From positions 1 to 46,190 of the forward strand of contig CAMWKZ010000018.1 in NCBI GenBank assembly GCA_947174945.1: 46,190 nt of DNA, given 5' to 3'. The notes below the pieces were generated by a model. The model did not search any database. It was not told the DNA's origin and saw only the letters and a list, made by a program, of their open reading frames with translations. Of the stretch, positions 32,250-40,874 are shown piece after piece. The stretch's first letter is position 1. The number at the start of each line of letters is the position of its first letter. This DNA is from an uncultured Prevotellaceae bacterium. GTDB taxonomy: Bacteria; Bacteroidota; Bacteroidia; Bacteroidales; Bacteroidaceae. The translations under genes were made by a program, and so were the position numbers.

Positions 32250-32933
32250 TTATTTTGAAGTGTAGTTGTGAGCCACCGACAGGATGACATACCATGCAAT
32301 GATGATGGCGATGCCGACCACGCCAAGGCAAAGCAACGGCAGGCAGCTGATGAGAAAGCCGTATTTGAGCTTGTTCTCACGAAATCCCCATGTCTTAAAC
32401 TTCATGGCAAACATAGGAATATCGGCTATCAGCAGCCAGCAGCTGACGAAGATGCCGATAAAGGCAGCATAGAACAGATAGGGTGACGATGCGAGCCAGT
32501 CGCCTGCTCCTACAACCAGCGCCCCCCAAAACAAGGCATTGGCTGGTGTGGGCAAGCCAATGAACCCCATAGCCTGACGCTCGTCCAGATTGAACTTTGC
32601 CAGTCGGAGTGCAGAGAAGGCCGCCATGATGAAGGCCGCATAAGCGAGATAGTAGCATGGCAGATACTGGTTCCCACTTACAAAGAAATCAAAGATAATG
32701 GCTGACGGGGCAAGTCCGAAGGTGATGTCATCGGCCAGCGAGTCCAGCTCCTTGCCGATGGGCGAACTTACTCCTAAAAGGCGGGCGGACATTCCGTCGA
32801 AGAAATCAAAGACAGCGCCAATGATGATGAATAGTAAGGCTAAGTCCCATACGCCACAGAAAGCCCAATAGGTGGCAATACAACCCGAGATAAGATTGCA
32901 GCAAGTAATGGTATTGGGGATATGCTTCTTCAT
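32250..32933 (-). CDS. pssA: CDP-diacylglycerol-serine O-phosphatidyltransferase
   Basis: 227-residue membrane enzyme making phosphatidylserine from CDP-diacylglycerol and serine. The CDP-alcohol phosphatidyltransferase signature is complete: DGMSAR, eight residues, G, three residues, D, three residues, D (within FDGMSARLLGVSSPIGKELD...). About seven hydrophobic segments are visible. It follows psd by 14 bp; together they make phosphatidylethanolamine. Confidence 0.95.
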   Translation of the reverse strand: MKKHIPNTITCCNLISGCIATYWAFCGVWDLALLFIIIGAVFDFFDGMSARLLGVSSPIGKELDSLADDITFGLAPSAIIFDFFVSGNQYLPCYYLAYAAFIMAAFSALRLAKFNLDERQAMGFIGLPTPANALFWGALVVGAGDWLASSPYLFYAAFIGIFVSCWLLIADIPMFAMKFKTWGFRENKLKYGFLISCLPLLCLGVVGIAIIIAWYVILSVAHNYTSK

Positions 32934-32947
32934 ATTCTCTTTGCTTG

Positions 32948-33637
32948 CTAACAGAGTTTGGCAATGACGGTCTGGTCGCCCGTGGTCGGTTGTCCCATCG
33001 TGACAATGGGCTTGGTGCCCAGTGGCAGATAGACGTCAACGCGAGAGCCCAGCTTGATGAAGCCCAGATGCTCGTCAATGTAGCACTCCTCGTTAGGCTT
33101 GGCATAGGTGACGATGCGTCGCGCCATAGCTCCAGCTATCTGGCGCACCAGCACTTCCTGACCGTCGGGGGTCTCTATCATGATGTCTGCGTGCTCGTTT
33201 TCTTCACTGGCTTTAGGAAGCCAGGCCTTGTGATAGTTGCCGTTCTGATGGTTTACGAACTTGACTTTGCCGTCAACAGGAAACCAGTTGGCGTGAACGT
33301 TCAACGGGCTCATAAAGATGCTAATCATCAGGCGCTTGTCGTGGAAATACTCGTTTTCGTCTGTTTCCTCTATCACTACAATCTTTCCGTCGGCAGGTGC
33401 GACAACCAGCTTCTCTGTGTCGCCGTTGAAATAGCGGATAGGGCAGCGGTAGAAGTTAAGGGCCATGAGCCATGCTGTTCCAAATACGGCCATAAAGACC
33501 CAAAAGGGAATCTTGTTGTCAATGAGGACCCATAGTAGGGTTGCAACGATACCCAGTGCAATCATACTAAGGGTTAGCTCGTTAGTGCCTTCGCGATGTA
33601 TTCTTATTTTCTTTAGTTTTTTGATTCTTTCTCCCAT
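32948..33637 (-). CDS. psd: Phosphatidylserine decarboxylase (short form)
   Basis: 229-residue proenzyme that cleaves itself to form a pyruvoyl group and decarboxylates phosphatidylserine. The cleavage motif LGS lies at 196-198 ([14 protein letters not shown]), so Ser198 becomes the pyruvoyl residue. Two hydrophobic segments at 22-60 anchor it. Other family features are [14 protein letters not shown] and [16 protein letters not shown]. First gene of psd-pssA-DUF4834, with promoter box at 33673-33680. Confidence 0.94.
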   Translation of the reverse strand: MGERIKKLKKIRIHREGTNELTLSMIALGIVATLLWVLIDNKIPFWVFMAVFGTAWLMALNFYRCPIRYFNGDTEKLVVAPADGKIVVIEETDENEYFHDKRLMISIFMSPLNVHANWFPVDGKVKFVNHQNGNYHKAWLPKASEENEHADIMIETPDGQEVLVRQIAGAMARRIVTYAKPNEECYIDEHLGFIKLGSRVDVYLPLGTKPIVTMGQPTTGDQTVIAKLC

Positions 33638-33672
33638 GAGATTACGAACAGTAGTTTCAATGTTTAATGATG

Positions 33673-33680
33673 CAAAGGTA
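33673..33680 (-). promoter_or_regulatory. -7 box TACCTTTG of psd
   Basis: TACCTTTG on the minus strand 35 bp before the psd ATG. Confidence 0.6.
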
Positions 33681-33744
33681 CGAAATAATTCTTAATTCAT
33701 AATTCATAATGCGTAATTTTTTTGGTTATTTCGGTTTTTCATCG

Positions 33745-33752
33745 TAACTTTA
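33745..33752 (+). promoter_or_regulatory. Weak -7 box TAACTTTA of dnaE
   Basis: TAACTTTA 30 bp before the dnaE ATG; the final base differs from consensus, so it is tentative. AT-rich direct repeats (AATTCATAATTCATAAT) lie between the two divergent promoters. Confidence 0.4.
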
Positions 33753-33782
33753 CACCTCAAAACTAAAGAACAAGCATCATTT

Positions 33783-36700
33783 ATGGAAGATTTCGTACAT
33801 CTTCATGTACATACTTACTATTCAATACTTGACGGACAGTCGAGCATCAAGCGTCTGGTTGACAAGGCCGTAGCCAACGGAATGAAGGGTATGGCCATTA
33901 CCGACCACGGCGATATGTTCGGTATCAAGGAATTTCACGATTATGTGAACGGGGTCAACAAGGGGCGCAAGAAAGAGGGGTTGGAACCCTTTAAGCCCAT
34001 CTTCGGTTGCGAGATGTATGTGTCGCGTTATGGCTCGAAACAGTTAAAGGGTGAGAAGAAGCACCAGAGCGGTTATCACCTCATCGTGCTGGCTAAGAAC
34101 TATCAGGGGTATAAGAATCTGATTAGGCTGGTCAGCAATTCGTGGGTTGACGGTTATTATATGCGCCCTCGTACTGACAGGGAAGACTTGGAGAAATATC
34201 ACGAAGGTTTGATAGTCTGCTCTGCCTGTATTGCCGGCGAGGTGCCTAAGAAAATACTGAATGGTGATATGGAGGGGGCTCGCGAAGCTATTGAGTGGTA
34301 TCACCGTGTGTTTGGTGACGACTACTATCTGGAGTTGCAGCGCCATGAGGTGAAAGACCCCACCATCCGCGCCAATCGCGAAACATTCCCCTTGCAACAG
34401 AAAGCCAATCAGGCCATCATTGAACTGGCACGTGAGTATGGTATAAAGCTGGTGTGTACCAATGATGCCCATTTCGTGGACCAAGAGAACGCTGAGGCAC
34501 ACGACCATCTGCTCTGTCTGTCAACAGGTAAGGACTTGGACGACCCCACACGAATGCTTTATTCCAAGCAGGAGTGGTTTAAGACCCGTGAGGAGATGAA
34601 TGAGGTGTTCGCTGACGTACCCGAAGCCCTTTCCAATACTTTAGAGATATTAGATAAGGTAGAGGTATATAGTTTGGACCATGACCCCATCATGCCTTTC
34701 TTCCCCATTCCCGAGACGTTTGGAACGGAAGAGCAATGGCGCGAGAAGTTCACGGAAGAGCAACTCTATAAGGAGTTCACCAGCGATGAGAATGGCGAAA
34801 ATCCCTTGCCGCAAGAGGAGGGAGAGAAGAAAATCAAGAAGCTGGGCGGCTATGACAAGCTATACCGCATTAAGTTTGAGGCTGACTACTTGGCTGAATT
34901 GGCTTATGCTGGTGCGAAGAAACGCTATGGTGACCCTATTCCGAAGGAGGTTGACGACCGTGTGCGCTTTGAGTTGCACATTATGAAGACGATGGGCTTC
35001 CCCGGTTACTTCCTTATCGTGCAGGACTTTATCAATTCGGCTCGTGACGAGTTGGGTGTAATGGTTGGCCCTGGCCGTGGCTCTGCCGCAGGTTCGGTGG
35101 TAGCCTACTGTTTGGGTATTACGAAGATAGACCCGCTGAAATACGACTTGCTGTTTGAGCGTTTCCTGAACCCAGACCGTATCTCACTGCCTGATATTGA
35201 TACCGACTTCGATGATGATGGGCGTGGCCGTGTGCTGAAATGGGTAGAAGACAAGTATGGGCATGAGAACTGTGCGCACATTATCACTTATGCCACGATG
35301 GCCACGAAGAACTCTATCAAGGACGTGGCCCGTGTGGAGAAGGTGCCTATAGCCGTTTCGAACACGCTTTGCAAGGCTATTCCAGACCGCTTGCCTGAGG
35401 GTATGAAGATGAATCTGTCTAATGCCATCAAGTGTACCCCAGAACTACGTGACGCAGAAGCCAGCAATGACGTTGCCTTGCGTAATACCATTAAATATGC
35501 CAAGATGCTGGAAGGCACGGTGCGTGGAACGGGTATTCACGCTTGTGGCTTCATTATCTGTCGTGACCCGATTAGTGACTGGGTGCCAGTGTCGACTGCT
35601 GATGACCCTGATTTCAAGGACACGAAAACCAACTGTACGCAGTATGATGGACACGTCATTGAATCGACGGGACTGATTAAGATGGACTTCTTGGGACTGA
35701 AAACCCTGTCGGAGTTAAAGGAGGCTTGTGCCATTATCAAGCAGACCCGAGGCATTGATATTGACTTGGACACGATTCCTATTGACGACCCCAAGACTTA
35801 TGAGTTGTATCAGCAGGGGCGCACCATTGGCACCTTCCAGTTTGAGTCGAATGGTATGCAGAAATATTTGCGTGAACTGCACCCAACCGTTTTTGAAGAC
35901 CTCATCGCTATGAATGCCCTTTATCGCCCAGGGCCTATGGATTACATCCCGTCGTTCATTGCCCGTAAGAATGGTAAAGAGGAGATTAAGTACGATATTC
36001 CCTGTATGGAGAAATATCTGAAGGACACTTATGGTATTACCGTCTATCAGGAGCAGGTGATGCTATTGTCACGTCAGTTGGCTGACTTTACCCGAGGTGA
36101 GAGCGATGCTCTGCGTAAGGCAATGGGTAAGAAAAAGAAGGATATCGTAGATGCCATGAAGCCGAAGTTTATTGAGGGTGGTAAGAAGAATGGCCACAAC
36201 CCGAATGTGTTGGAGAAGATTTGGGCCGACTGGGAGAAGTTTGCCTCTTATGCCTTCAATAAATCGCACGCAGCTTGTTATTCGTGGGTAGCCTTCCAGA
36301 CGGCCTATCTCAAAGCTAACTATCCAGCAGAGTTCATGGCCGCTATCATGAGTCGTCGTCGTGACCAGATAACGGAAATCACGAAACTGATGGATGAGTG
36401 CAAGATGATGGGCATTGCGACGCTCGGTCCCGATGTGAACGAGTCGTACCAGAAGTTTGGTGTAAACAAGAAAGGTGAGATACGTTTTGGATTGGCTGCT
36501 ATTAAAGGCATGGGTGACGGTGTGGCGCACGCCATTATTGATGAACGCGAAGCGAATGGGCCTTATAAGGATATCTTTGATTTTGTGCAGCGTATCAATT
36601 TCAGTGCCGTCAATCGCAAGGCTTTTGAATCGTTGGCGCTGAGTGGTGGTTTTGATAGCTTTGGCATCCGTCGTGAGGATTTCTTTGCTCAGAATGCGAA

Positions 36701-37493
36701 GGGAGAGACATTCATTGACACAATTATGCGTTATGGGCAAAACTATCAGAACGAGAAACAGCAGGCTCAGACTTCGCTCTTTGGTGGTTTTGGCGATGTG
36801 GAGATACAAACACCACCGTTGCCTAACTCGGATGTTCGGTGGAGTGACATTGAGCGATTGAACAAGGAGCGTGAACTGGTGGGCATTTATCTGTCTGCCC
36901 ATCCGTTGGACGAATATAAGATAGTGCTCGACAACTTATGCAATACCCGATGTGACGAATTGGCAGATGTCAATAGTCTGAAAGACCGTGAGGATGTTAT
37001 TATCGGTGGTATCGTGACGTCTGTGCGTACTCGCTTTGACAAGAGAGGCAACCCCTGCGGATTTGTTCTGCTGGAAGATTTCAAGGGTAGTGGTGAGTTG
37101 GCTCTGTTTGGTGAGGACTGGGGGCGATGGAGCGGTATGTTTACGGAGGGGGCCTCTGTCTATGTTACAGCCAAGGTTCAGCCTCGTTTCCAGTATAGTG
37201 ACATTATGTCACTGAAGGTGCAGAATATTGAGTATCTGCAAACAGTAAAGGAAAAGGCAATAGACCATATTACTATCTCACTGACCACCGACCTGCTGGA
37301 CGACCAGATAGTAACTGAACTGGGTGAACTGATAGCTGAAAATCCTGGTACGACCAAGCTCTTTGTCCAGTTGCACGATACTACGGGAAAGAACCACGTC
37401 CTGTTGTATAGCACCTCAAAAGCAGTTGACGTGAAGAGTTCTCTGATACGGTTTATCGAACAGACGGAGGCGCTTGACTATAAGATTAATTAA
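33783..37493 (+). CDS. dnaE: DNA polymerase III alpha subunit
   Basis: 1236-residue replicative polymerase. The PHP domain is at the N-terminus (FVHLHVHTYYSILDGQSS, MAITDHGDMFG). The catalytic palm has GPGRGSAAGSVVAYCLGIT and PDIDTDFDDDGRGRV with Asp471 and Asp473; the finger and helix-hairpin-helix regions follow, and a C-terminal OB domain (EDVIIGGIVTSVRTRFDKRGNP) ends about 80 residues before the C-terminus. Length is typical for DnaE1 in Bacteroidota. Intact PHP metal ligands suggest a possible built-in exonuclease, but proofreading was not assessed. Confidence 0.97.
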   Translation: MEDFVHLHVHTYYSILDGQSSIKRLVDKAVANGMKGMAITDHGDMFGIKEFHDYVNGVNKGRKKEGLEPFKPIFGCEMYVSRYGSKQLKGEKKHQSGYHLIVLAKNYQGYKNLIRLVSNSWVDGYYMRPRTDREDLEKYHEGLIVCSACIAGEVPKKILNGDMEGAREAIEWYHRVFGDDYYLELQRHEVKDPTIRANRETFPLQQKANQAIIELAREYGIKLVCTNDAHFVDQENAEAHDHLLCLSTGKDLDDPTRMLYSKQEWFKTREEMNEVFADVPEALSNTLEILDKVEVYSLDHDPIMPFFPIPETFGTEEQWREKFTEEQLYKEFTSDENGENPLPQEEGEKKIKKLGGYDKLYRIKFEADYLAELAYAGAKKRYGDPIPKEVDDRVRFELHIMKTMGFPGYFLIVQDFINSARDELGVMVGPGRGSAAGSVVAYCLGITKIDPLKYDLLFERFLNPDRISLPDIDTDFDDDGRGRVLKWVEDKYGHENCAHIITYATMATKNSIKDVARVEKVPIAVSNTLCKAIPDRLPEGMKMNLSNAIKCTPELRDAEASNDVALRNTIKYAKMLEGTVRGTGIHACGFIICRDPISDWVPVSTADDPDFKDTKTNCTQYDGHVIESTGLIKMDFLGLKTLSELKEACAIIKQTRGIDIDLDTIPIDDPKTYELYQQGRTIGTFQFESNGMQKYLRELHPTVFEDLIAMNALYRPGPMDYIPSFIARKNGKEEIKYDIPCMEKYLKDTYGITVYQEQVMLLSRQLADFTRGESDALRKAMGKKKKDIVDAMKPKFIEGGKKNGHNPNVLEKIWADWEKFASYAFNKSHAACYSWVAFQTAYLKANYPAEFMAAIMSRRRDQITEITKLMDECKMMGIATLGPDVNESYQKFGVNKKGEIRFGLAAIKGMGDGVAHAIIDEREANGPYKDIFDFVQRINFSAVNRKAFESLALSGGFDSFGIRREDFFAQNAKGETFIDTIMRYGQNYQNEKQQAQTSLFGGFGDVEIQTPPLPNSDVRWSDIERLNKERELVGIYLSAHPLDEYKIVLDNLCNTRCDELADVNSLKDREDVIIGGIVTSVRTRFDKRGNPCGFVLLEDFKGSGELALFGEDWGRWSGMFTEGASVYVTAKVQPRFQYSDIMSLKVQNIEYLQTVKEKAIDHITISLTTDLLDDQIVTELGELIAENPGTTKLFVQLHDTTGKNHVLLYSTSKAVDVKSSLIRFIEQTEALDYKIN

Positions 37494-37566
37494 TGGCACG
37501 ATATTTGTAAACATAACAATAGAGATAAATCATAAATAATAGTAATCCTTTAATGAATTAAGAATT

Positions 37567-37881
37567 ATGGAAGTAACAATCACGAGCGAGAATTTCGAGA
37601 GCCTGAAGAATGGCGCACAGCCGTTAGTAGTTGATTTCTGGGCAACATGGTGTGGTCCTTGCCGTATGGTAGCTCCCATTATTGCCGAGTTGGCCGAGCA
37701 GTATGATGGCAAGATTACCGTCGGTAAGTGTGATGTGGAGGAGAACGAGGAACTGGCTGTTGAGTTTGGTATCCGCAACATTCCCACTATCCTGTTTTTC
37801 AAGAATGGCCAGGTGGTCGACAAGATGGTTGGTGCACAGCCAAAGGCCAAGATTGAAGAGAAGTTCCAGTCATTACTCTAA
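37567..37881 (+). CDS. trxA: Thioredoxin
   Basis: 104-residue cytoplasmic thioredoxin with the active site WCGPC (Cys29 and Cys32) and the cis-proline segment RNIPTILFFKNG. Typical length. It lies 73 bp after dnaE and 5 bp before the next small gene. It contrasts with the TlpA-like lipoprotein at 19.0-20.1 kb, which has lost both cysteines. Confidence 0.95.
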   Translation: MEVTITSENFESLKNGAQPLVVDFWATWCGPCRMVAPIIAELAEQYDGKITVGKCDVEENEELAVEFGIRNIPTILFFKNGQVVDKMVGAQPKAKIEEKFQSLL

Positions 37882-37886
37882 ATGCT

Positions 37887-38207
37887 ATGGCCAGTCTTGA
37901 CGAAGAACTGATGCTGGATGCAGAGGAAGATGCCCGTGAGGCAGATTTCATCCTTAGCCAGTTGCCTGCTGACCTGCAAGAGCGTTATTCCAAAGACGAC
38001 ATTCTGAGTTTGATGGAACTTATCGTTGAATATTATGCTGAGAGCGGCCTGCTTGATGGTAATGACGATGAGGTGGAAATCGACTTAGAGCAAGTGGCCG
38101 AGGCCGTTTGTCGGAAGGCCGATACATACGGACAAGGTGACTATAAGGCCGACGAAGTGTTCTTTGTCGTGCAGGCAGACCTTGACTATCAGGAGCAGTT
38201 GCTTTAG
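37887..38207 (+). CDS. Conserved-looking small acidic protein, unknown
   Basis: 106-residue, strongly acidic protein ([27 protein letters not shown]...). It is predicted mainly helical with [24 protein letters not shown] in the centre. No motif is recognised. It starts 5 bp after trxA, so the two are cotranscribed. Its last 4 bp overlap the end of tsaE on the other strand. Confidence 0.75.
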   Translation: MASLDEELMLDAEEDAREADFILSQLPADLQERYSKDDILSLMELIVEYYAESGLLDGNDDEVEIDLEQVAEAVCRKADTYGQGDYKADEVFFVVQADLDYQEQLL

Positions 38208-38608
38208 AATGTAACGAGCCTACTCCCGTCTTGTTGCTCGGTGATGTTGACACGTACAGCATCATCGGGCAATATTTCTTCTATCAACTCGGGCCATTCG
38301 ATAAAGCAAAGGGCACCTGAGTAGAAATAGTCCTCATAGCCCATGTCATAGACTTCTTCCAGTTTCTTGATGCGGTAGAAGTCGAAATGGTAGATGGTTT
38401 CGTCACCTTCATATTCGTTGATGATGGCAAATGTCGGGCTGGTGATAACATCGCAGACACCCAGCTCTTCGCAGATGGCTTTGACAAAGGTGGTCTTGCC
38501 TGCCCCCATCTTACCGTAGAAGGCAAACACTCGTGCTTGCCCCATATTCTTGATAAACTCTTGTGCCGCAGCACGGATGTTGTCTAATTGGTCTATTCTT
38601 ATTTCCAT
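38204..38608 (-). CDS. tsaE: tRNA threonylcarbamoyladenosine biosynthesis ATPase TsaE
   Basis: 134-residue P-loop ATPase needed for the t6A modification of tRNAs reading ANN codons. Walker A is GKMGAGKTT (32-40), followed by [26 protein letters not shown] and the C-terminal [10 protein letters not shown], all typical of TsaE. Promoter box at 38666-38673, leader about 60 bp. Confidence 0.95.
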   Translation of the reverse strand: MEIRIDQLDNIRAAAQEFIKNMGQARVFAFYGKMGAGKTTFVKAICEELGVCDVITSPTFAIINEYEGDETIYHFDFYRIKKLEEVYDMGYEDYFYSGALCFIEWPELIEEILPDDAVRVNITEQQDGSRLVTF

Positions 38609-38665
38609 AGGTTTGTTGTCTTAACGTGAGTTCGACGATTTTACAGTCGCTACGCTCACCGAGGA

Positions 38666-38673
38666 CAAAGTTA
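38666..38673 (-). promoter_or_regulatory. -7 box TAACTTTG of tsaE
   Basis: TAACTTTG on the minus strand about 58 bp before the tsaE ATG. Confidence 0.5.
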
Positions 38674-39293
38674 CAAAATTTTCTGCATTGCGGATGATTT
38701 CTGCCAAGTTTTTGATGCCCAGATGGCAAAATATACCTTAAAAAGTAGTTCTAAGCGGAATGTCTATCGTGATTTCACCCTGTCTAAGGTCGAAATAATG
38801 GCCATAATCAGATTGTTGTGTGATTGTGAAAATGCTTTTCTTAGAAATTTTCTTCATTTATAACGTCACCTCGTCACTTTCCTTGTAATGCGTTGTATAT
38901 AAGTATATTAGGCAGTGTAGTTATATGGTGATGTTTTGTTTGAAACTACACTTTTGTGTAATTGTCTTATACAAAATAAGGCTTTTATAAACTTAATTGA
39001 CTGAAATACAATGTGTTCGTTCGTGTTCTATTTTGGGAAACACTCTGTTTCTCTTGGAGGAACACTGTGTTTCTGTGGGAGAAACACTCTGTTTCCCTTT
39101 GTGAAACATAGTGGAAACACTTGTCCGTCGACGGCTTATATTAGGGTCTTAGGGCATTTACTTGTCGAAGTGGTGACGTTTTAGTGACGTTTTAAAGCAT
39201 AACGTCACTTTGTAATCCATTGACAGATAGTGGTATAGGTCAAAAAGTGACGTTGTGACGTTATAAAGCGAAAATTTTTCTGGGATAGTTGTC
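38674..39293. other. 620-bp gene-free region with repeats
   Basis: No convincing gene on either strand. It holds scattered GTGACGTT octamers (as AACGTCAC at 38862 and 39201, direct at 39173, 39184, 39247 and 39255), and a 22-bp array at 39039-39126. It is clearly more AT-rich than the genes on both sides. It may be the remains of an inserted element. Confidence 0.5.
39039..39126. repeat. GAAACACTCTGTTTC-type array, four 22-bp units
   Basis: Units start at 39039, 39061, 39083 and 39105. The first three carry dyad cores GAAACACTCTGTTTC, GAACACTGTGTTTC and GAAACACTCTGTTTC; the fourth is diverged (GAAACATAGTGGAAACAC). Pitch is exactly 22 bp although the region is intergenic and unconstrained by codons. 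Confidence 0.88.
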
Positions 39294-40841
39294 TTAGCGT
39301 TTCTTGCCATTCATGGTGATGATGGGGATAATCATTTCCTCCATCGAAATACCTCCATGCTGGAAGGTGTTACGATAGTAGGAAACGTAATAGTTGTAGT
39401 TGTTGGGGTAGGCAAAGAAGTCGTCGCCCGTGGCAAACACATAGCTGGTTGAGAGGTTAGGTGCAGGCAGTTGTGCCTTGTGTGGGTCTTTGATGACGAA
39501 GAGTTCCTTGGAGTCGTAGGCCAGATTCTTGCCCAACTTATAACGCAGGTTGGTATTCGTATTGCGGTCGCCAATGATTTTCACGGGGTTAGTGGCACGA
39601 ATCGAACCGTGGTCGGTGGTGACGATGACGCTATAGTCGCTTTGAGCCAGCTGGCGGAAGAGGTCGGCTATGACAGAATGGCGGAACCACGACAGCGTAA
39701 TGCTGCGATAGGCCGATTCGTTATTAGCCAGTTCACGCACCATCTTTGACTCAGTGCGGGCATGAGAAAGCATGTCAATGAAATTGAATACCACCACGTT
39801 CAGGTCGTTTCTTTGCAGGTCGTTCAGTTGGGCGAGTAGCTTGTCAGCCTCCAGCGATGTGTTGATTTTGTGATACGAGAAAGTGTTCTTTCTGCGGTAT
39901 CGCTCTAACATAGTCTGTATGAGAGGTTCCTCGTTTAGGTTCTTGCCCTCTGCTTCGTCCTCGTCCACCCATAGTTCAGGGAACATCTTCTCTATCTGCT
40001 CGGGCATCAGTCCTGAGAAGATGGCGTTGCGGGCATATTGCGTAGCTGTAGGCAGAATGCTGCAATACAGGTTTTCGTCAATCTCAAACTGGTCGCCAAT
40101 CTCACGTTCTAGCATCTTCCACTGGTCGTAACGGAAGTTATCGAGCACCACAAGGAACACTTTCCGTCCTTTGTTGAGTAGGGGGAACACCATGTTCTTG
40201 AACAATTCGGGCGACAGCATGGGATGCTCTTTTCCTGCCATCCAGTCCATATAGTGTTGCTTAATGTATTTGGCAAAGCCACGGTTGGCCTCCTGTTTTT
40301 GCATATTCAGCATCTCGGTCATTTGCGAGTCGGTGGCACTGAGTTCCAGTTCCCATCTCACCAGTCGCTTGTAAATGTCCGTCCAGTCCTCCCATGTGCG
40401 GCAGTCCATAATCTGCATCGACAGCTGTTGGAACTGTTGCTGGTAGCCCGTCTGCACGGTTTCGGTTATAATCTCCCGACGGTGAATGTTCTTCTTCAGC
40501 GTCAGCAGTATCTGGTTAGGGTTGACGGGCTTAATGAGGTAGTCGGCTATCTGCTGTCCAATGGCTTGGTTCATGATGTCTTCCTCCTCACTCTTAGTCA
40601 CCATGACCACAGGAACCTGCGGCGTGAGCTCCTTGATGCGTTGCAGTGTCTCCAGTCCTGAAAGACCGGGCATCATCTCGTCAAGCAGTACCAAGTCAAA
40701 GGTACGCTTCCTGCATTCCTCGATGGCATCGGTACCGTTAGTTACTGTGACCACTTCGTAGCCTTTCTTCTCAAGAAACAGCAGATGGGCGCGTAGCAGC
40801 TCCATCTCGTCGTCAGCCCAAAGCAGTAGTCCATTTGTCAT
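39294..40841 (-). CDS. porX: PorX, type IX secretion response regulator with PglZ domain
   Basis: 515-residue two-domain regulator. An N-terminal receiver (1-125) has acidic Asp10/Asp11, the phospho-acceptor Asp54 in LVLLDEMMPG and the Lys in YLIKPVNP. After a helical linker comes a PglZ/alkaline-phosphatase-like domain with VFLVVLDNFRYDQW and VIVTTDHGSI metal-binding segments. In Porphyromonas gingivalis PorX pairs with the PorY kinase and controls type IX secretion genes. No sensor kinase is in the window. It follows the PorW-like gene by 33 bp on the same strand. Confidence 0.94.
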   Translation of the reverse strand: MTNGLLLWADDEMELLRAHLLFLEKKGYEVVTVTNGTDAIEECRKRTFDLVLLDEMMPGLSGLETLQRIKELTPQVPVVMVTKSEEEDIMNQAIGQQIADYLIKPVNPNQILLTLKKNIHRREIITETVQTGYQQQFQQLSMQIMDCRTWEDWTDIYKRLVRWELELSATDSQMTEMLNMQKQEANRGFAKYIKQHYMDWMAGKEHPMLSPELFKNMVFPLLNKGRKVFLVVLDNFRYDQWKMLEREIGDQFEIDENLYCSILPTATQYARNAIFSGLMPEQIEKMFPELWVDEDEAEGKNLNEEPLIQTMLERYRRKNTFSYHKINTSLEADKLLAQLNDLQRNDLNVVVFNFIDMLSHARTESKMVRELANNESAYRSITLSWFRHSVIADLFRQLAQSDYSVIVTTDHGSIRATNPVKIIGDRNTNTNLRYKLGKNLAYDSKELFVIKDPHKAQLPAPNLSTSYVFATGDDFFAYPNNYNYYVSYYRNTFQHGGISMEEMIIPIITMNGKKR

Positions 40842-40874
40842 ATACCTTATTATTATATTTATAATCCGTTTCTC

